Assembly (NCBI RefSeq): GCF_000369505.1
Contig: NZ_KB850055.1
Location: forward strand, 1-64,000
DNA from: Acinetobacter sp. NIPH 298
Lineage (GTDB): Bacteria; Pseudomonadota; Gammaproteobacteria; Pseudomonadales; Moraxellaceae
DNA length: 64,000 nucleotides
Direction: 5' to 3'
This document shows, piece after piece, positions 44,729 to 53,180 of the stretch. The position numbers were made by a program, and so were the translations under genes. Under the pieces are notes generated by a model that was given only the letters and a program-made list of their open reading frames with translations, did no database searches and was not told the origin of the DNA. Position 1 is the stretch's first letter. Each line of letters begins with the position of its first letter.

Positions 44729-46426
44729 ATGATTGCACCCATTCATTTTTATAATGCGTCCAATTCAGCCCAAATATTCTGTATTGGTAATGAGTTACAA
44801 CCTATTGTTTATGCCGCTTTTTGGCAGGACGTGCTTGAACAGTCGACAGTGATTGAACATTTAGCTGAGCCGACGTGGGCATTATGGGAACAAGACAGCT
44901 ATGATTTTATTGTGCTGTTTTTTGCAGGTTTATTGGCAAATAAAAAAATTATTTTACCACCCAATCGGGTGCGTAATTTAGAACAACAACTGGCACAGCA
45001 GGACATCTATTTTTTAACGCGGCAACATCTTTCCCAATCGTTATCTTCTAAGGGGGAGCGTGCAGGTGATTTGATTGTAGAACGTTTGGCGAAAATAAAA
45101 AGCTATGAATTTTTAAATGCTGCACAGATTAGCTTTTTTACCTCAGGTTCAACGGGTGAACCGAAACAGATTGAACGCACCTTAAAGCAATTGTTAAACG
45201 AAGTGCGTGGACTCGCAGCCAGTTTTTCACTTACTGAACAGTGTCTCGCCATCGCAACGGTCAGCCATCAACATATTTATGGATTATTGTTTAAGTTGCT
45301 TTTGCCACTAGCAACAGGGCGGAGTTTCTACAATCCTCAATTGGCATTTCCAGAAGATGTCATTCAAGCACAACAATGTTTGGCAAAATCTGGGTATGTC
45401 AATTATGTGGTATCGAGTCCTGCTTTACTCAAGCGTTGGACCAGTGAATTGCGATTACAACACTGTGAAATAGTGTTTAGTTCGGGTGGAAAACTGGAGG
45501 CAGGTGTTCGTCCTAATCTGAATGTGTCGATTATCGAAGTTTTAGGGAGTTCCGAAACAGGCGGTATTGCGCATCGTAAACAAGATGATGCAGCTTGGAC
45601 GGCATTTACAAATGTTGAGATTCAGATTGCTGACAATAAGCAATTGATGGTCAAAAGTGATCATGCTGGAGAACAGGGTTGGATCACGACTGGAGATGCT
45701 GCTGAATGGGTAGCGGTCGCTCAGAAACAGTTTAAGTTGCTTGGGCGTTTAGATCGAATTATAAAACTGGAAGAAAAACGTTTAAGTTTGGATGCGATTG
45801 AACAGACGCTGAATGCGTTGGATGATGTGCAACAAAGCCATGCCTTAGTGATTGAGCATCAGCATCGACAGATTTTGGCTGCTATCGTGGTTTTGACACC
45901 AACTGCACAGCAACGCTTGTTAGCATTAGGCAAAGTCGCTTTTGTGAAGACATTGAAACAACAACTCCAGTTTCGACTGGAAACTTTAGCGATTCCAAGA
46001 CAATGGCGTTTTCTGAGTCAAATTCCACAAAATGCCCAATCCAAACGAGATAAAAATTATTTAAAGGCATTATTTTCCATGATGTTACAACCTGTGATCT
46101 TGTCGCAATGGCAAGCACAAGACAGCCAATATTTTAGTCTGGAATTTCCGCCTGAACTTGAATGTTTTAAGGGACATTTTCCGAATCAACCGATTTATCC
46201 TGGCGTGGGGCAAATCAGTTTTATCCAACAGTTTGCTAAACAGGTATGGGCAGATCTGGATTGGTGTCAGGGTTTCGAGCAGCTTAAATTTCAAAATCTG
46301 ATTCGTCCTTATACTGTGGTGCAGCTCAAACTCAGTCGTAAAGAGCACAAGGTGAGTTTTGAAATGAGCACAGATCAGCATACACTGGCTTCAGGTCGTT
46401 TATTATTTTCTGTAGCGCGTGCTTAG
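44729..46426 (+). CDS. Adenylating acyl-ACP/CoA synthetase fused to a hotdog dehydratase (APE cluster)
   Basis: A 565-residue two-domain protein. Residues about 1-450 are an AMP-forming synthetase: P-loop SFFTSGSTGEPKQIER (about 138-153), VLGSSETGGIA, TTGDAAEW, LLGRLDRIIKLEEKRLS and a C-terminal Lys in NAQSKRDKN. Residues about 455-565 are a FabA/FabZ-type hotdog with GHFPNQPIYPGVGQI (His483). In the best-known APE clusters the starter-activating synthetase and the dehydratase are separate genes, as I recall, so the fusion is notable. Expected roles: activation of the 4-hydroxycinnamoyl starter onto ACP and dehydration of 3-hydroxyacyl-ACP. N-terminal half is divergent. Confidence 0.85.
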   Translation: MIAPIHFYNASNSAQIFCIGNELQPIVYAAFWQDVLEQSTVIEHLAEPTWALWEQDSYDFIVLFFAGLLANKKIILPPNRVRNLEQQLAQQDIYFLTRQHLSQSLSSKGERAGDLIVERLAKIKSYEFLNAAQISFFTSGSTGEPKQIERTLKQLLNEVRGLAASFSLTEQCLAIATVSHQHIYGLLFKLLLPLATGRSFYNPQLAFPEDVIQAQQCLAKSGYVNYVVSSPALLKRWTSELRLQHCEIVFSSGGKLEAGVRPNLNVSIIEVLGSSETGGIAHRKQDDAAWTAFTNVEIQIADNKQLMVKSDHAGEQGWITTGDAAEWVAVAQKQFKLLGRLDRIIKLEEKRLSLDAIEQTLNALDDVQQSHALVIEHQHRQILAAIVVLTPTAQQRLLALGKVAFVKTLKQQLQFRLETLAIPRQWRFLSQIPQNAQSKRDKNYLKALFSMMLQPVILSQWQAQDSQYFSLEFPPELECFKGHFPNQPIYPGVGQISFIQQFAKQVWADLDWCQGFEQLKFQNLIRPYTVVQLKLSRKEHKVSFEMSTDQHTLASGRLLFSVARA

Positions 46427-46436
46427 GAGTTTAATC

Positions 46437-47204
46437 ATGTTGGATGGTCTGTTGAAATACGGCATCGTGATTCCTGTCTATAATCATCCGCACTATCTCA
46501 CTGATCTGGTGCAGCATTTGCAACAATTTCAGTATCCGATCATTTTGATCAATGATGGTAGCCATGCCGCATGTAGTGAAATTTTGCGACAATTGGCGCA
46601 ACAAAATCAACATGTACATTTGGTTGAACATGCGACCAATCAAGGTAAAGGTCAGGCTGTGATTACAGGGTTGCGTTATGCTACCGAAATGGGGATGACA
46701 CACGTCTTGCAGCTCGATGCAGATGGACAACATCACTGGGAGGATGTTGCTAAATTTTTCCAGTTGTCGCAACAACACCCCGAAGCAATGGTAATTGGAC
46801 AGCCGATTTTTGATGCTTCTGTCCCGAAAAAACGCCTATATGGTCGTTATGTGACCCACTTTTGGGTGTGGCTCAATAGTCTATCTTTAGAGATTAAAGA
46901 CAGCATGTGTGGCTTTCGCATTTATCCGTTGAATAAAACCATTCCTATTTTAGACAAAGCCAAATTTCAGCCACGCATGGGCTTCGATAGTGAAATTCTT
47001 GTGCGCTTAAAATGGGAAAATACCCCGTTTATTAATGTGCCTACGCCTGTGATTTACCCTGAACATGGGATTTCCCATTTTAATGTATGGCGTGACAATA
47101 TCGGTTTGAGTCAAGCCCATGCCCGATTATTTGCTGGTATGCTGATTCGCTTGCCGCAATTGCTTTGGCAAAAACGTGGTTCTCGTAAGTCTCGAGCAGA
47201 TTGA
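46437..47204 (+). CDS. Family 2 glycosyltransferase (APE cluster)
   Basis: A 255-residue GT2 enzyme from ATG 46437 (RBS TAGGAG); the frame extends into the previous gene but that part is not natural. Motifs: YGIVIPVYNHPHYL, ILINDGSHAACSE, HATNQGKGQAVITGLRYA, LQLDADGQHHWED (DxD), and SMCGFRIYPL. No membrane helices, so cytoplasmic-face. It may add a sugar to the aryl-polyene carrier lipid, as proposed for APE glycosyltransferases. Confidence 0.88.
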   Translation: MLDGLLKYGIVIPVYNHPHYLTDLVQHLQQFQYPIILINDGSHAACSEILRQLAQQNQHVHLVEHATNQGKGQAVITGLRYATEMGMTHVLQLDADGQHHWEDVAKFFQLSQQHPEAMVIGQPIFDASVPKKRLYGRYVTHFWVWLNSLSLEIKDSMCGFRIYPLNKTIPILDKAKFQPRMGFDSEILVRLKWENTPFINVPTPVIYPEHGISHFNVWRDNIGLSQAHARLFAGMLIRLPQLLWQKRGSRKSRAD

Positions 47205-48139
47205 TGACAAACCCTCAACATACGCCGAATGATACTTGGCATGACATTAAAGAGCGCGGCGGCATGTTGCCGCTCATGCTCATGCTTGGCTTTTATCGTT
47301 GTGGTGGGCGTTGGCTGTGTCGGGTGATCCTGTATTTTGTTATTATGTGGTATTGGTTATTTGCGGTGACTGCACGGCAGGCTTCTTTGCAATATTTGCA
47401 GCGTGTACATCAGTTTGCAGGTCCTCAGTCGCCTTTTACAGCCATGCCAACGTGGGCAAATAGTTATGCTCATTTTATGCAGTTCGGGGAATGTATTCTC
47501 GATAAAATAGAGGGCTGGTTGGGACATATTCCAGAGCAAAAACTGGAACTAATAGGCCATCAGCATTTTCAGCAACATTATCAAAAGGGTACGATTATTA
47601 TCGTGTCGCATTTTGGCAATATTGAGTTATTACGTGCGCTGAAATCCGAACATCCACAAAAAATTAATGTACTGGTTTATCAAAAGCACGCGACACAATT
47701 TAATCAGTTTCTCAAAAAGCTGAATACTAAAGCCGATGTGAATTTGATTTCTGTTGATGAGCTTGGCATTGAAACCGCCATGCTGTTACAAGAAAAAATG
47801 CAGCAGGGTGAATGGGTGATTGTGGCCGCAGATCGAGTTCCTGTGCAGTCCGATCGGGTGCAAACAGTTCAGTTTTTAGGGGAATCTGCCCAATTCCCAC
47901 AAGGCGCTTGGATTTTGGCAAATTTACTTAAAGTGCCTGTTCTCGCTGTATTTTGTTATCGTGCAGAGCATAAGTTTCAGGTACATATTCATCATCTTGC
48001 AGATCAAATCGATTTACCTCGAAAAACGCGAATCAGTAGTATGCAACAAGTGACTCAGGCATACGTTGCTGTGTTAGAACAGCATTGCTTGGCTGCACCG
48101 TATCAATGGTTTAATTTTTATCAGTTTTGGACAAAATAA
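47204..48139 (+). CDS. LpxL/HtrB-type lipid acyltransferase (APE cluster)
   Basis: A 311-residue membrane-anchored acyltransferase of the lipid A lauroyl/myristoyl transferase family. ATG 47204 overlaps the upstream stop (TGATG); an in-frame TTG at 47201 is less likely. N-terminal hydrophobic anchor (VILYFVIMWYWLFAVTA), catalytic HFGNIE (H-x4-E) within IIIVSHFGNIELLRAL, and VIVAADRVPVQS, PQGAWILANLLKVPVLAVF further on. In APE clusters it probably attaches the polyene or a fatty acid to the carrier lipid. Confidence 0.87.
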   Translation: MTNPQHTPNDTWHDIKERGGMLPLMLMLGFYRCGGRWLCRVILYFVIMWYWLFAVTARQASLQYLQRVHQFAGPQSPFTAMPTWANSYAHFMQFGECILDKIEGWLGHIPEQKLELIGHQHFQQHYQKGTIIIVSHFGNIELLRALKSEHPQKINVLVYQKHATQFNQFLKKLNTKADVNLISVDELGIETAMLLQEKMQQGEWVIVAADRVPVQSDRVQTVQFLGESAQFPQGAWILANLLKVPVLAVFCYRAEHKFQVHIHHLADQIDLPRKTRISSMQQVTQAYVAVLEQHCLAAPYQWFNFYQFWTK

Positions 48140-48140
48140 C

Positions 48141-49712
48141 GTGAATGCAAGTCAAATGGGATCAATGATCAAGCCAGTGGTGATTGTTGGAGAACAACCG
48201 CTCAGTATTGAAGATGTGGTGGCAGTTGCTCGCAATGAATGTTGTGTCGCACTCCCAGAAACAAATGCTTGGCGTGAATTAATTCAACGCGGTGCAGACT
48301 TTTTGGATCAATTGCTTGCCGATGAAGGTGTGATCTATGGCGTGACCACAGGTTATGGTGATTCGTGTCTGGTAGAGATCCCGATGCACCAAGTCCATGA
48401 GTTGCCTTTGCATTTATCACGTTTTCATGGCTGTGGCTTGGGCGAAAATCTGGATATGATCACGGCGCGTGCAGTGGTGGTGACACGTTTATGTTCATTG
48501 GCGCGTGGCTATTCAGGGGTGTCTTTGGCATTGCTGGAACGTTTGGTGTGGATGTTGAATGAAAATGTGATTCCTGTGATTCCATCAGAGGGTTCGGTGG
48601 GTGCAAGTGGTGATTTAACCCCACTGTCCTATATCGCAGGAGCATTGGTCGGTGAGCGTGATGTGTATGATCGAGATCAAAGCAAGATTGTACCGATTGC
48701 ACAGGTCTATGCCGAAAAAGGTTTACAGCCTTTAACCTTACGTCCAAAAGAAGGTTTGGCATTAATGAATGGCACGGCTGTGATGACCGCGATTGCCTGT
48801 TTAAATTATAAGAAAGCTGAGCAAATCAGTTTAGCCAGTACCTTGATTACTGCACTGAATGTTTGGGCATTGGAGGGCAATCCAAGTCATTTTGATGAAG
48901 TGCTATTTGCACAAAAACCACATCAAGGGCAGCAACAGATTGCTCAACAACTGCGTGTATGGCTGAATAGCGAAGTGCAAACTGCACATCAAAGTCCGCG
49001 TTTGCAAGATCGTTATTCTTTACGTTGTGCGCCACATATTATTGGTGTGTTTGAAGATTCAAAAACGTGGCTGCGTCAGTTTATTGAAAACGAGTTGAAC
49101 TCCAGTAATGACAATCCCCTGATTGACCCGATCAATTTACGGGTTTTACATGGTGGGCATTTCTACGGTGGACACATTGCCCAAGCGATGGATAGTTTGA
49201 AGATCATGATTGCCAATATTGCCGACTTGATGGATCGCCAAATTGCGCAATTGGTTGATCATAAAATGAATCATGGTTTGCCGCGTAATTTGACAGGTTC
49301 AAGTGCAGATCGTTTGCCACTGAATCATGGTTTTAAAGCTGTACAAATTGGTGTGTCGGCTTGGACAGCAGAAGCCTTAAAAAACACCTTGGCGGCATCT
49401 ATTTTTTCTCGTTCAACTGAATGTCACAACCAAGATAAAGTCAGTATGGGAACCATTGCCGCGCGAGATGCCACTCGAGTGATTACCTTAACGCAACAAG
49501 TGCTCGCTGCCTTGTGCTGTGCCAGTGTACAAGCCGCGCATCTCAAAGGTGTGGTGTCTCAGTTGAGCCCAACTTTACAGGCTTTTGTCACATGGACGTT
49601 GCAAAGCTTTGCATTACTTGAAGAAGATCGCCCTTTGCAAACTGAATTACAACAGATTATTGATCGTTTCGACAATTTTGAATTGTTTAATCAGTTTGTG
49701 GATCAAGCTTAG
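48141..49712 (+). CDS. Aromatic amino acid ammonia lyase, HAL/TAL-type (APE cluster)
   Basis: A 523-residue ammonia lyase with MIO cofactor triad Ala155-Ser156-Gly157 in EGSVGASGDLTPLSYI, plus YGVTTGYGDSC (about 66-76), NSSNDNPLIDP and FLSAQ-region equivalents. In the selectivity position (before GCGLG) it has Phe95-His96, where HAL has Ser-His, TAL His-Leu and PAL Phe-Leu (family knowledge). In APE systems this enzyme turns tyrosine into 4-hydroxycinnamate, the starter unit. No hut genes are near. Start GTG 48141 or ATG 48156/48165; not decided. Confidence 0.88.
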   Translation: MNASQMGSMIKPVVIVGEQPLSIEDVVAVARNECCVALPETNAWRELIQRGADFLDQLLADEGVIYGVTTGYGDSCLVEIPMHQVHELPLHLSRFHGCGLGENLDMITARAVVVTRLCSLARGYSGVSLALLERLVWMLNENVIPVIPSEGSVGASGDLTPLSYIAGALVGERDVYDRDQSKIVPIAQVYAEKGLQPLTLRPKEGLALMNGTAVMTAIACLNYKKAEQISLASTLITALNVWALEGNPSHFDEVLFAQKPHQGQQQIAQQLRVWLNSEVQTAHQSPRLQDRYSLRCAPHIIGVFEDSKTWLRQFIENELNSSNDNPLIDPINLRVLHGGHFYGGHIAQAMDSLKIMIANIADLMDRQIAQLVDHKMNHGLPRNLTGSSADRLPLNHGFKAVQIGVSAWTAEALKNTLAASIFSRSTECHNQDKVSMGTIAARDATRVITLTQQVLAALCCASVQAAHLKGVVSQLSPTLQAFVTWTLQSFALLEEDRPLQTELQQIIDRFDNFELFNQFVDQA

Positions 49713-49721
49713 GAGTGTCTC

Positions 49722-50147
49722 ATGCAAGCAGAAGTCATTATTGAAATTCCTTTTCATGATGTTGATACCATGAATGTGGTTTGGCATGGGCATTATTTAA
49801 AGTATTTTGAAATCGCACGGTGTAAGTTGTTGGATCAGTTTGGTTATAACTACAATCAGATGCGAGCATCGGGCTATGCTTGGCCTGTGATTGAAAGCCA
49901 TGTGCGCTATGTGCAAGGCATTGAGTTTGAGCAAAAGATTTGTGTGCGTGCCATATTGAAAGAATGGGGGAATCGTTTAAAAATTGAATATCTCATTCTT
50001 GATGCAGAAACGGGCAGACGCTTAACCAAAGGTTATACCACGCAAGTTGCAGTGAATATGGAAACACGAGAAATGTGCTTTCAGTCACCATCAATTTTGT
50101 TGGACTGCTTAAAGGCTTGGGATGAGTTTCAAGGGGAAATAGAATGA
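49722..50147 (+). CDS. Hotdog acyl-CoA/ACP thioesterase (APE cluster)
   Basis: A 141-residue thioesterase of the 4-hydroxybenzoyl-CoA thioesterase/YbgC group with the active-site stretch IPFHDVDTMNVVWHGHYLKYFE (Asp near residue 12-14) and a typical RLKIEYLILDAETGRRLTKG core. RBS AGGAG before ATG. It probably releases or edits acyl chains. It ends in ATGA overlapping the LolA-like gene. Confidence 0.88.
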   Translation: MQAEVIIEIPFHDVDTMNVVWHGHYLKYFEIARCKLLDQFGYNYNQMRASGYAWPVIESHVRYVQGIEFEQKICVRAILKEWGNRLKIEYLILDAETGRRLTKGYTTQVAVNMETREMCFQSPSILLDCLKAWDEFQGEIE

Positions 50148-50872
50148 ATTTGGATTCAAACAAAATCTCCTTTTTTAGGTCGAATACAGCCTTGCGGAAC
50201 AGTGTTCCTCGTTACGTTTCGGAATGGTCCTGTAGGGGCGAACTGCGTTCGCCCCAGATATTGAAAGCGATTTCGCTATTTAGCGTACTTTCGCTATTTA
50301 GCGTATTCAGCTATGCTGATAGCGCGGCGGTAAGTACAATTTTTCAGCAGCTTGCAAAAAGTGATGTGGTGCGTGCTGATTTTGAACAACAAAAAAAGTT
50401 AGCCAGTTTAAATAAAACCTTTGTTTCCAATGGCACGCTGACTTTTGCCAAATCTAATGGCGTACTTTGGAAAATCAAACGACCTGTACAAGCCGATTTG
50501 ATCGTGACGCAAAAGAAATTGGTACAAAAAACCCAAAGAACTTACAGCCAGATTCAAATTGACCAGTCGCCTTATAGTTCGGTGGCAACGCTGTTTTTGC
50601 AGTTGATGTCGGGTGATGAAAAAGCCTTGGCAAAGAACTTTAATGTGGTCGCTGTGGATTATCGTGCGACAGGTTGGAATATCGCTTTAACGCCAAAGTC
50701 AGGTTTATTTAAAAAATTGTTTGTACGTATTGAAGCACAAGGGCAGCAGTATGTCGATAAAATTGTGATTCAGGAACAAGCCAATAATAGCACCACGATT
50801 TTATTCCGTAATCAAAATACCCCACTGAAACTAACGGCTGCTGAAGATGCGCTTTTCCAATTGGCAAAATAA
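50144..50872 (+). CDS. LolA-like periplasmic lipid carrier with altered N-terminus (APE cluster)
   Basis: A 242-residue frame. Residues about 60-242 form a LolA-type carrier (TIFQQLAKSDVVRADFEQQKKL, SNGTLTFAKSNGVLWKIKRP, FLQLMSGDEKALAKNF). The signal peptide (LKAISLFSVLSLFSVFSYADS) begins only at residue 40, after a stretch derived from palindromic repeat DNA (GGGGCGAAC...GTTCGCCCC). Its core contains a duplicated hexapeptide SLFSVL-SLFSVF from an 18-bp tandem repeat (50271-50306). ATG 50144 has an RBS and overlaps the thioesterase stop; TTG 50261 would start at the signal peptide but lacks an RBS. It may carry the aryl-polyene lipid to the outer membrane. Confidence 0.83.
   Translation: MNLDSNKISFFRSNTALRNSVPRYVSEWSCRGELRSPQILKAISLFSVLSLFSVFSYADSAAVSTIFQQLAKSDVVRADFEQQKKLASLNKTFVSNGTLTFAKSNGVLWKIKRPVQADLIVTQKKLVQKTQRTYSQIQIDQSPYSSVATLFLQLMSGDEKALAKNFNVVAVDYRATGWNIALTPKSGLFKKLFVRIEAQGQQYVDKIVIQEQANNSTTILFRNQNTPLKLTAAEDALFQLAK
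50160..50260. repeat. Repeat-derived segment inside the LolA-like gene
   Basis: Contains GGAAC-AGT-GTTCC (about 50198-50210) and TAGGGGCGAAC-TGC-GTTCGCCCC (about 50232-50255), two palindromes typical of dispersed intergenic elements, between the start codon and the signal-peptide codons. The hairpin GGAAC/GTTCC resembles the one in the atuC-atuD spacer. Confidence 0.6.
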
Positions 50873-53180
50873 ACTGACTGCCATTTGGTTAATCTTGTTA
50901 ACCGTTGTTGGGCTGGCGCTTGCGTTGGCATGGCTGAAAAAAGATATTCATATCCAGACCAATATTTTTGCTTTGCTGCCTGAAACGCAACAAAATCCTG
51001 AATTGGCGAAAACCCAGCAATATATGAGTGATCAACTCAATCAAAAAGTGTTTGTGGTATTAGAAAGCCAAGATCAGCAGGCGATAGAATACGCGACACA
51101 ATTGTTTGAAACACAACTCAAGCAAAGTGCGCTGTGGCAGCCGCTCAAACCACAACTTGATCTAGAACAATTTTCAAAACAGTTGTATCTGCATCGTGCA
51201 GGCTTGTTGAGCCCACAAGATCGTCAGCTTTTGCAACAGGCGTTACAACAGCATGACTATGAGGCGTTGACTGAACAAAGTTTGATGCAGCTCATGAGTG
51301 TCGGGATGCCAATTACGGAAGAATCTTTGCAACAAGATCCATTGTTATTATTTCCGCGTTATATGCTGAATGTAGCGACGCAAGCCTCAAGCAATGTCGA
51401 ACTTGAGCATGGTTTTGCGACCATTCATGATGAGCAGAAAGTTTCACGCTTATTGGTCTTGGAACTGACACAGAGTCCTTACAATATTGATTATCAGCAA
51501 CAGGTGACCGCTTGGATTGAACAACTGCAACCACAACTGAAACAATTAAAAGTACAGTCGCATTGGACAGGCACGATTTTATTTTCCAATTTTGGTACGC
51601 AGTCGGCGCAAAAAGAAATTTCTACCATTGGCTTAGGCTCAACCCTTGGTTTGATTGTGTTGGTCTGGTTTGGTTTTCGTTCATTCCGCCCATTGCTGAC
51701 CGAATTTATTGCGGTTTCGACAGGTAGTCTGTTGGCATTTGCCATAACCCATCTGATTTTCGGTGAAATTCACCTGATGACTTTGGTCTTCGGGGCGAGC
51801 TTGATCGGGGTCTGTGTCGATTTTTCTTTCTATTTTATGGCGATGCAATCGCAGCATCGCAAACTGGATGGTTTTAGCGTTCTCAGGCCTTTGTTGCCGA
51901 GCTTGTTTATGGGCTTAATGACCACGGTTGTGGCATATATTTTTCTGAGTTTTACCCCGTTTCCTGCATTTAGGCAAATCGCGGTATTTTCGATCGTAGG
52001 TTTGGTGGCAGCATGGATCACCAGTGTCTTGTTATTGCCACGATTGCCATCACTGAATGCTCAGCCTGCGATTCAACGCTTGGTATGGATTGGGCAAGCC
52101 CGACAATGGTTTCAGCAACAGCATAAAATGCGTTATGGCTTAATTGTTAGCATCATTGCTATTGGTAGCGTGAGCATTTTATTTTTGCAGCCGAATGATG
52201 ACATTCGTAATTTACAAAGTATGGATGCCAAGCTAAAACAGCAAGATCAATATATTCGTTCCTTGTTTGGACAGCAGCAAAGCAGTGATTATTTTGTGGT
52301 GCAGGCGAGTTCAAGTACTGAACTGGAACAACAAGAATCACAACTATTACTCAAGCTTCAGCAATTACAACAGCAAGGGGCTATTGAAAGTTTTCAAGCT
52401 TTGGGTCAATGGATTCCACCGCTGGTACAGCAAAAGCAAAATGTACAGTTATTACAACAAATTCCTGAAACAGCGCTGAGAAAGTATGCAGCGACGATGG
52501 GCTTGAAATTTGCGGATGTGCAACATTGGCAACAGCAATTACAGCAGCAGCCTTTACTCACTGAACAGATTTTTCAGCAGCATCCTTTGGCATTTTTACA
52601 GCCGAGTTCAACCGAACGTTTGGTCATCGTAAATGGTGTGCAGCAGGCAGAGCCGTTGCAGCAACTAGAATCCGCCAATATTCATTTTCAACAACCAGTC
52701 GATACACTCTCAACTGCTTTTGCTCAGCATCGTCAGCAAGCACAGCATTTATTGATCTATGCTTTGTTGGCTTTGGCGATTGGTTTAGGGGCTGTTTATG
52801 GTCTTAGCTCAGTTATGCCGCTGGTGTTGCCTGTTACTTTGGCTTTGCTCAGCACCTTTGCAGTACAAGCATGGCTTGGTGTGGAAATTAACCTATTTAG
52901 TATTATGGGAACGTTCTTGATTATTGGGATCGGGGTGGATTATGCCATTTTTTATCGGCATGGACATGATCATCCACAGGTGGTCGGCATGGCGTTGTTT
53001 TTGTGCATGATGTCGACCCTGTTGGGCTTTGGTTTATTATCGTTGAGTGATACTTATGCCATTCATTGTTTTGGTTTAACCGTTTTACTTGGCGTGATCT
53101 TTTCATTTATTTACGCAACTTTATTCACGCCTGCTGATCAACAGCATATTGTCGATTTACCACATCGGAGCACAACATGA
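50847..53180 (+). CDS. MMPL/RND-type exporter (APE cluster)
   Basis: A 777-residue inner-membrane transporter of the RND superfamily, MMPL branch. One N-terminal helix (IWLILLTVVGLALALAWL), a periplasmic loop (to about 250), five helices (about 255-410) with GVCVDFSFYFMAM, a second loop, and a final helix bundle with IGIGVDYAIFYRH, where the membrane Asp supports proton coupling. Family members move lipids to the outer leaflet or periplasm. It overlaps the LolA-like gene by 26 bases; together they probably export the polyene lipid. Confidence 0.9.
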   Translation: MRFSNWQNKLTAIWLILLTVVGLALALAWLKKDIHIQTNIFALLPETQQNPELAKTQQYMSDQLNQKVFVVLESQDQQAIEYATQLFETQLKQSALWQPLKPQLDLEQFSKQLYLHRAGLLSPQDRQLLQQALQQHDYEALTEQSLMQLMSVGMPITEESLQQDPLLLFPRYMLNVATQASSNVELEHGFATIHDEQKVSRLLVLELTQSPYNIDYQQQVTAWIEQLQPQLKQLKVQSHWTGTILFSNFGTQSAQKEISTIGLGSTLGLIVLVWFGFRSFRPLLTEFIAVSTGSLLAFAITHLIFGEIHLMTLVFGASLIGVCVDFSFYFMAMQSQHRKLDGFSVLRPLLPSLFMGLMTTVVAYIFLSFTPFPAFRQIAVFSIVGLVAAWITSVLLLPRLPSLNAQPAIQRLVWIGQARQWFQQQHKMRYGLIVSIIAIGSVSILFLQPNDDIRNLQSMDAKLKQQDQYIRSLFGQQQSSDYFVVQASSSTELEQQESQLLLKLQQLQQQGAIESFQALGQWIPPLVQQKQNVQLLQQIPETALRKYAATMGLKFADVQHWQQQLQQQPLLTEQIFQQHPLAFLQPSSTERLVIVNGVQQAEPLQQLESANIHFQQPVDTLSTAFAQHRQQAQHLLIYALLALAIGLGAVYGLSSVMPLVLPVTLALLSTFAVQAWLGVEINLFSIMGTFLIIGIGVDYAIFYRHGHDHPQVVGMALFLCMMSTLLGFGLLSLSDTYAIHCFGLTVLLGVIFSFIYATLFTPADQQHIVDLPHRSTT

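Noticed and set aside
48141..49712. Histidine utilisation (hutH)
   Set aside because: No hutU, hutI or hutG neighbours; the gene sits in the middle of a tightly packed aryl-polyene operon.
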